Origin: Opitutaceae bacterium
GTDB taxonomy: Bacteria; Verrucomicrobiota; Verrucomicrobiia; Opitutales; Opitutaceae
Assembly: GCA_005799525.1 (NCBI GenBank)
Contig: SYGN01000069.1
Location: forward strand, 1-52,731
Length of the DNA stretch: 52,731 nucleotides
Reading direction: 5' to 3'
Positions 51,415 to 52,731 of this stretch are shown here, one piece after another. The position numbers and the translations under genes are program-made. Position 1 is the stretch's first letter, and each line of letters opens with the position of its first letter. The notes below the pieces were generated by a model. It had not been told where the DNA came from, did no database searches, and saw nothing but the letters and a program-made list of their open reading frames with translations.

Positions 51415-52474
51415 CGGCATGAACTACGCCCCCCAGGGCAAACCGAGCCCGGTGGTCAAGTCCGGCGAATTCACCTTCGCGGCCGCGCACCTCGACCACG
51501 GCCACATCTACGGCCAATGCAACGGCCTCATCGAGGCCGGGGCCGAACTCAAATGGGTCTACGATCCCGATCCGAAAAAGATCGAGGCCTTCGTGGCAAA
51601 ATACCCCCAAGCCAAAATCGCCCGGTCGCTGGACGAGATCCTCGCTGACCCGGCCATCCAGCTCGTCAGCGCCGCCGCCATCCCGTGCGACCGCGGCCCC
51701 CTCGGCTGCCGTGTCATGTCCGCCGGTAAAGACTACTTCACCGACAAGACGCCGTTCACTTCCCTGAAGCAGCTCGACCAAGCCAAAGCGGTCGTCGCCC
51801 GCACCGGCCGCAAATACATGGTGTATTTCTCCGAGCGCCTCCACGTGGAGTCCGCGATGTATGCCACCGACCTCGTCGCCGCCGGCGCCATCGGCAAGGT
51901 CATCCAAGTCATCGGCCTCGGGCCCCACCGCCTCAGCAAGGCCAGCCGCCCTGCGTGGTTCTTCGAAAAAGCGAAATTCGGCGGCATCCTCACCGATATC
52001 GGCAGCCACCAGTTCGAACAGTTCCTCACCTACACCGGCGCGACGGATGCGACCGTCACCCAAGCGGCCGTCGGCAACTTCGCGAATCCCGACAAACCCG
52101 AGTTTGAAGACTTCGGCGAGGCTTCACTCCTCGGTGACAACGGCACCTCGAACTATATCCGCGTCGATTGGTTCACCCCCGCTGGCCTCGGTACATGGGG
52201 CGATGGCCGCACCGTCATCCTCGGCACCAAGGGTTACATCGAGCTGCGCAAATACCTCGACGTCGCCCGCGACAAAACGGGCGATAACGTTTACATCGTC
52301 GATGAAACCGGCGAGCGCCACGTCAACGCCACCGGCCAGGTCGGCTTCCGTTTTTTCGGCCAACTGATCCTCGACTGTCTCAACCGAACCGAGACGGCGA
52401 TGACGCAGGCCCACGCCTTCAAGGCCGCCGAGCTCTGCCTCCGCGCCCAACTCGCCGCGCGCCGCATTGCCTGA
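51398..52474 (+). CDS. Gfo/Idh/MocA-family oxidoreductase, divergent
   Basis: A 358-aa protein. The start at 51398 overlaps the deformylase gene by 17 bases; ATG 51419 is an alternative just past it. The Rossmann part is unusual: the first strand reads FTFAAAHLDHGHIYGQC in place of a plain GxGxxG, and the EKP motif is DKTPFTS. The C-terminal domain keeps a typical LTDIGSHQFEQFLTYTG with the His of the active site. It should use a pyridine nucleotide on a sugar-like substrate in the cytoplasm. The HLDHGHIYG form occurs in a subgroup of these enzymes from PVC bacteria, as far as I recall. The group II intron begins about 16 bases after its stop codon. Confidence 0.85.
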   Translation: MSQKSDGMNYAPQGKPSPVVKSGEFTFAAAHLDHGHIYGQCNGLIEAGAELKWVYDPDPKKIEAFVAKYPQAKIARSLDEILADPAIQLVSAAAIPCDRGPLGCRVMSAGKDYFTDKTPFTSLKQLDQAKAVVARTGRKYMVYFSERLHVESAMYATDLVAAGAIGKVIQVIGLGPHRLSKASRPAWFFEKAKFGGILTDIGSHQFEQFLTYTGATDATVTQAAVGNFANPDKPEFEDFGEASLLGDNGTSNYIRVDWFTPAGLGTWGDGRTVILGTKGYIELRKYLDVARDKTGDNVYIVDETGERHVNATGQVGFRFFGQLILDCLNRTETAMTQAHAFKAAELCLRAQLAARRIA

Positions 52475-52526
52475 CATCCAACCAAACGATAGGGTAGGAA
52501 CGGGGATCGAACCCGCCCCTCCCTCC

Positions 52527-52559
52527 GAACCGGACGGGCGGATCTCCCGCATCCGGCTC
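52527..52559 (-). ncRNA. Group II intron domain V
   Basis: On the - strand GAGCCGGA ... TCCGGTTC forms a perfect 8-bp basal stem (one G-U) around a GCGG / CCGC upper stem with a small loop and bulge. The AGC near the 5' end matches the catalytic triad position of domain V. This is the catalytic heart of the ribozyme. Confidence 0.85.
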
Positions 52560-52576
52560 TCCAGTTGGTGATTAAC

Positions 52577-52731
52577 TTAACAAGAAGACTGACAGGCCGA
52601 GACATGGGCTTGCGTCATGCTGAACAAGCCCGGCTCGGTGAAGTAGTGGTTGCGCCACTGTTGATGATCTGTGCCCCGACCGCGGCCGCGCTTGCCCGCG
52701 CGCTTGCGCAGGATCGAGCGAAGCCGGCCGC
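52577..52731 (-). CDS. Group II intron reverse transcriptase/maturase, C-terminal fragment
   Basis: The last 50 codons, open to the right edge of the window. They read RLRSILRKRAGKRGRGRG, then DHQQWRNHYFTEPGLFSM and AHVSACQSSC before TAA. This is the typical C-terminus of intron-encoded proteins of the LtrA type, where a basic segment precedes a W-xN-xxF-xxxGLFS motif and a QSS end. The reverse transcriptase and maturase domains lie outside the window. The stop is only 18 bases from domain V, as usual when the gene sits in domain IV. Confidence 0.85.
   Translation of the reverse strand, partial: GRLRSILRKRAGKRGRGRGTDHQQWRNHYFTEPGLFSMTQAHVSACQSSC

Larger units (their letters stand above)
52490..52731 (-). 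mobile_element. Group II intron, 3' end (continues beyond the window)
   Basis: Read on the - strand, the C-terminus of an intron-encoded reverse transcriptase is followed by a domain V hairpin and then a GGAGGGAGGGGCGGGTTCGA region of domain VI type, ending near 52490 (GTTCCTACCC). The exact 3' splice site is not fixed by eye. The intron sits 16 or so bases downstream of the oxidoreductase stop, in the opposite orientation, so it does not interrupt a gene in the window. Confidence 0.85.

Noticed and set aside
52486-52560. A tRNA-like signal on the - strand (GGGTTCGATCCC looks like a T arm).
   Set aside because: No anticodon arm or acceptor stem fits, and the surrounding sequence is the 3' end of a group II intron with domain V and a reverse transcriptase C-terminus.
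1-52731. Whole-window GC skew as a sign of replication direction.
   Set aside because: Hand counts of single 60-base lines gave C over G at 5221 and 39901 (genes on opposite strands) but G over C at 48781, so no consistent skew could be claimed without a full computation.

Overview
The window looks like a chromosomal piece of a high-GC member of the Verrucomicrobiota, most likely Opitutaceae-like. This is inferred from gene content: a PVC-type dehydrogenase/cytochrome c fusion with a CRACH heme site, a DUF1080 protein, clustered sulfatases, Gfo/Idh/MocA oxidoreductases (one with a Tat signal), a ceramidase-family protein, a CotH/LTD giant secreted protein, and dense short interspersed repeats. 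There is no rRNA or tRNA gene by which to place it further.

Layout. 1-14.1 kb (+): cell-surface glycan genes. They are a YfhO-like GT-C membrane protein, a zinc-ribbon methyltransferase, a GT2 glycosyltransferase, a 1022-aa double membrane protein that looks like two fused genes, a CDP-paratose-2-epimerase-like SDR, a secreted protein coupled to a matrixin-type protease, and a second methyltransferase. A small MazEF-like toxin-antitoxin pair sits inside this locus. 14.3-24.6 kb: a small secreted protein and a MetE-core-like protein, then a RAYT (REP-associated tyrosine transposase) gene bracketed by its likely REP hairpins. Next comes a + strand metabolic run: GH-like TIM barrel, PhyH-type dioxygenase, ferritin-like diiron protein, Gfo/Idh/MocA oxidoreductase and mutarotase-like protein. 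24.7-32.8 kb: an 1846-aa secreted LTD/CotH protein, a frameshifted small gene, a class C beta-lactamase-like hydrolase and a decayed hicBA locus. 33.0-42.6 kb (-): a tight six-gene set transcribed as Tat-Gfo/Idh, ceramidase-like, beta-propeller/HEAT/cytochrome c, sulfatase, sulfatase, S51 peptidase. 42.8-47.5 kb: an FG-GAP protein, a sulfatase-fold protein that has lost its catalytic residues, a DUF1080 protein and a dienelactone hydrolase. 47.7-52.5 kb: a coupled pair of membrane-associated proteins, peptide deformylase and another Gfo/Idh/MocA protein. The window ends inside a group II intron on the - strand (domain V plus the C-terminus of its reverse transcriptase).

Most unusual overall is the repeat load. 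At least five families occur: REP hairpins, CCGTG-rich direct repeats, CGTTCTC/TTCGTCAGG elements, TTGGTCC heptamers and CCCTCTC polypyrimidine tracts. They lie between genes and also in frame inside genes, where they appear to supply linkers, C-termini and possibly a gene-fusion joint. The second theme is carbohydrate and sulfo-glycoconjugate catabolism, with oxidoreductases, DUF1080 and sulfatases that would fit a 3-keto-glycoside style of sugar degradation. Functions of individual enzymes are family-level inferences from motifs read by eye; no database search was run.
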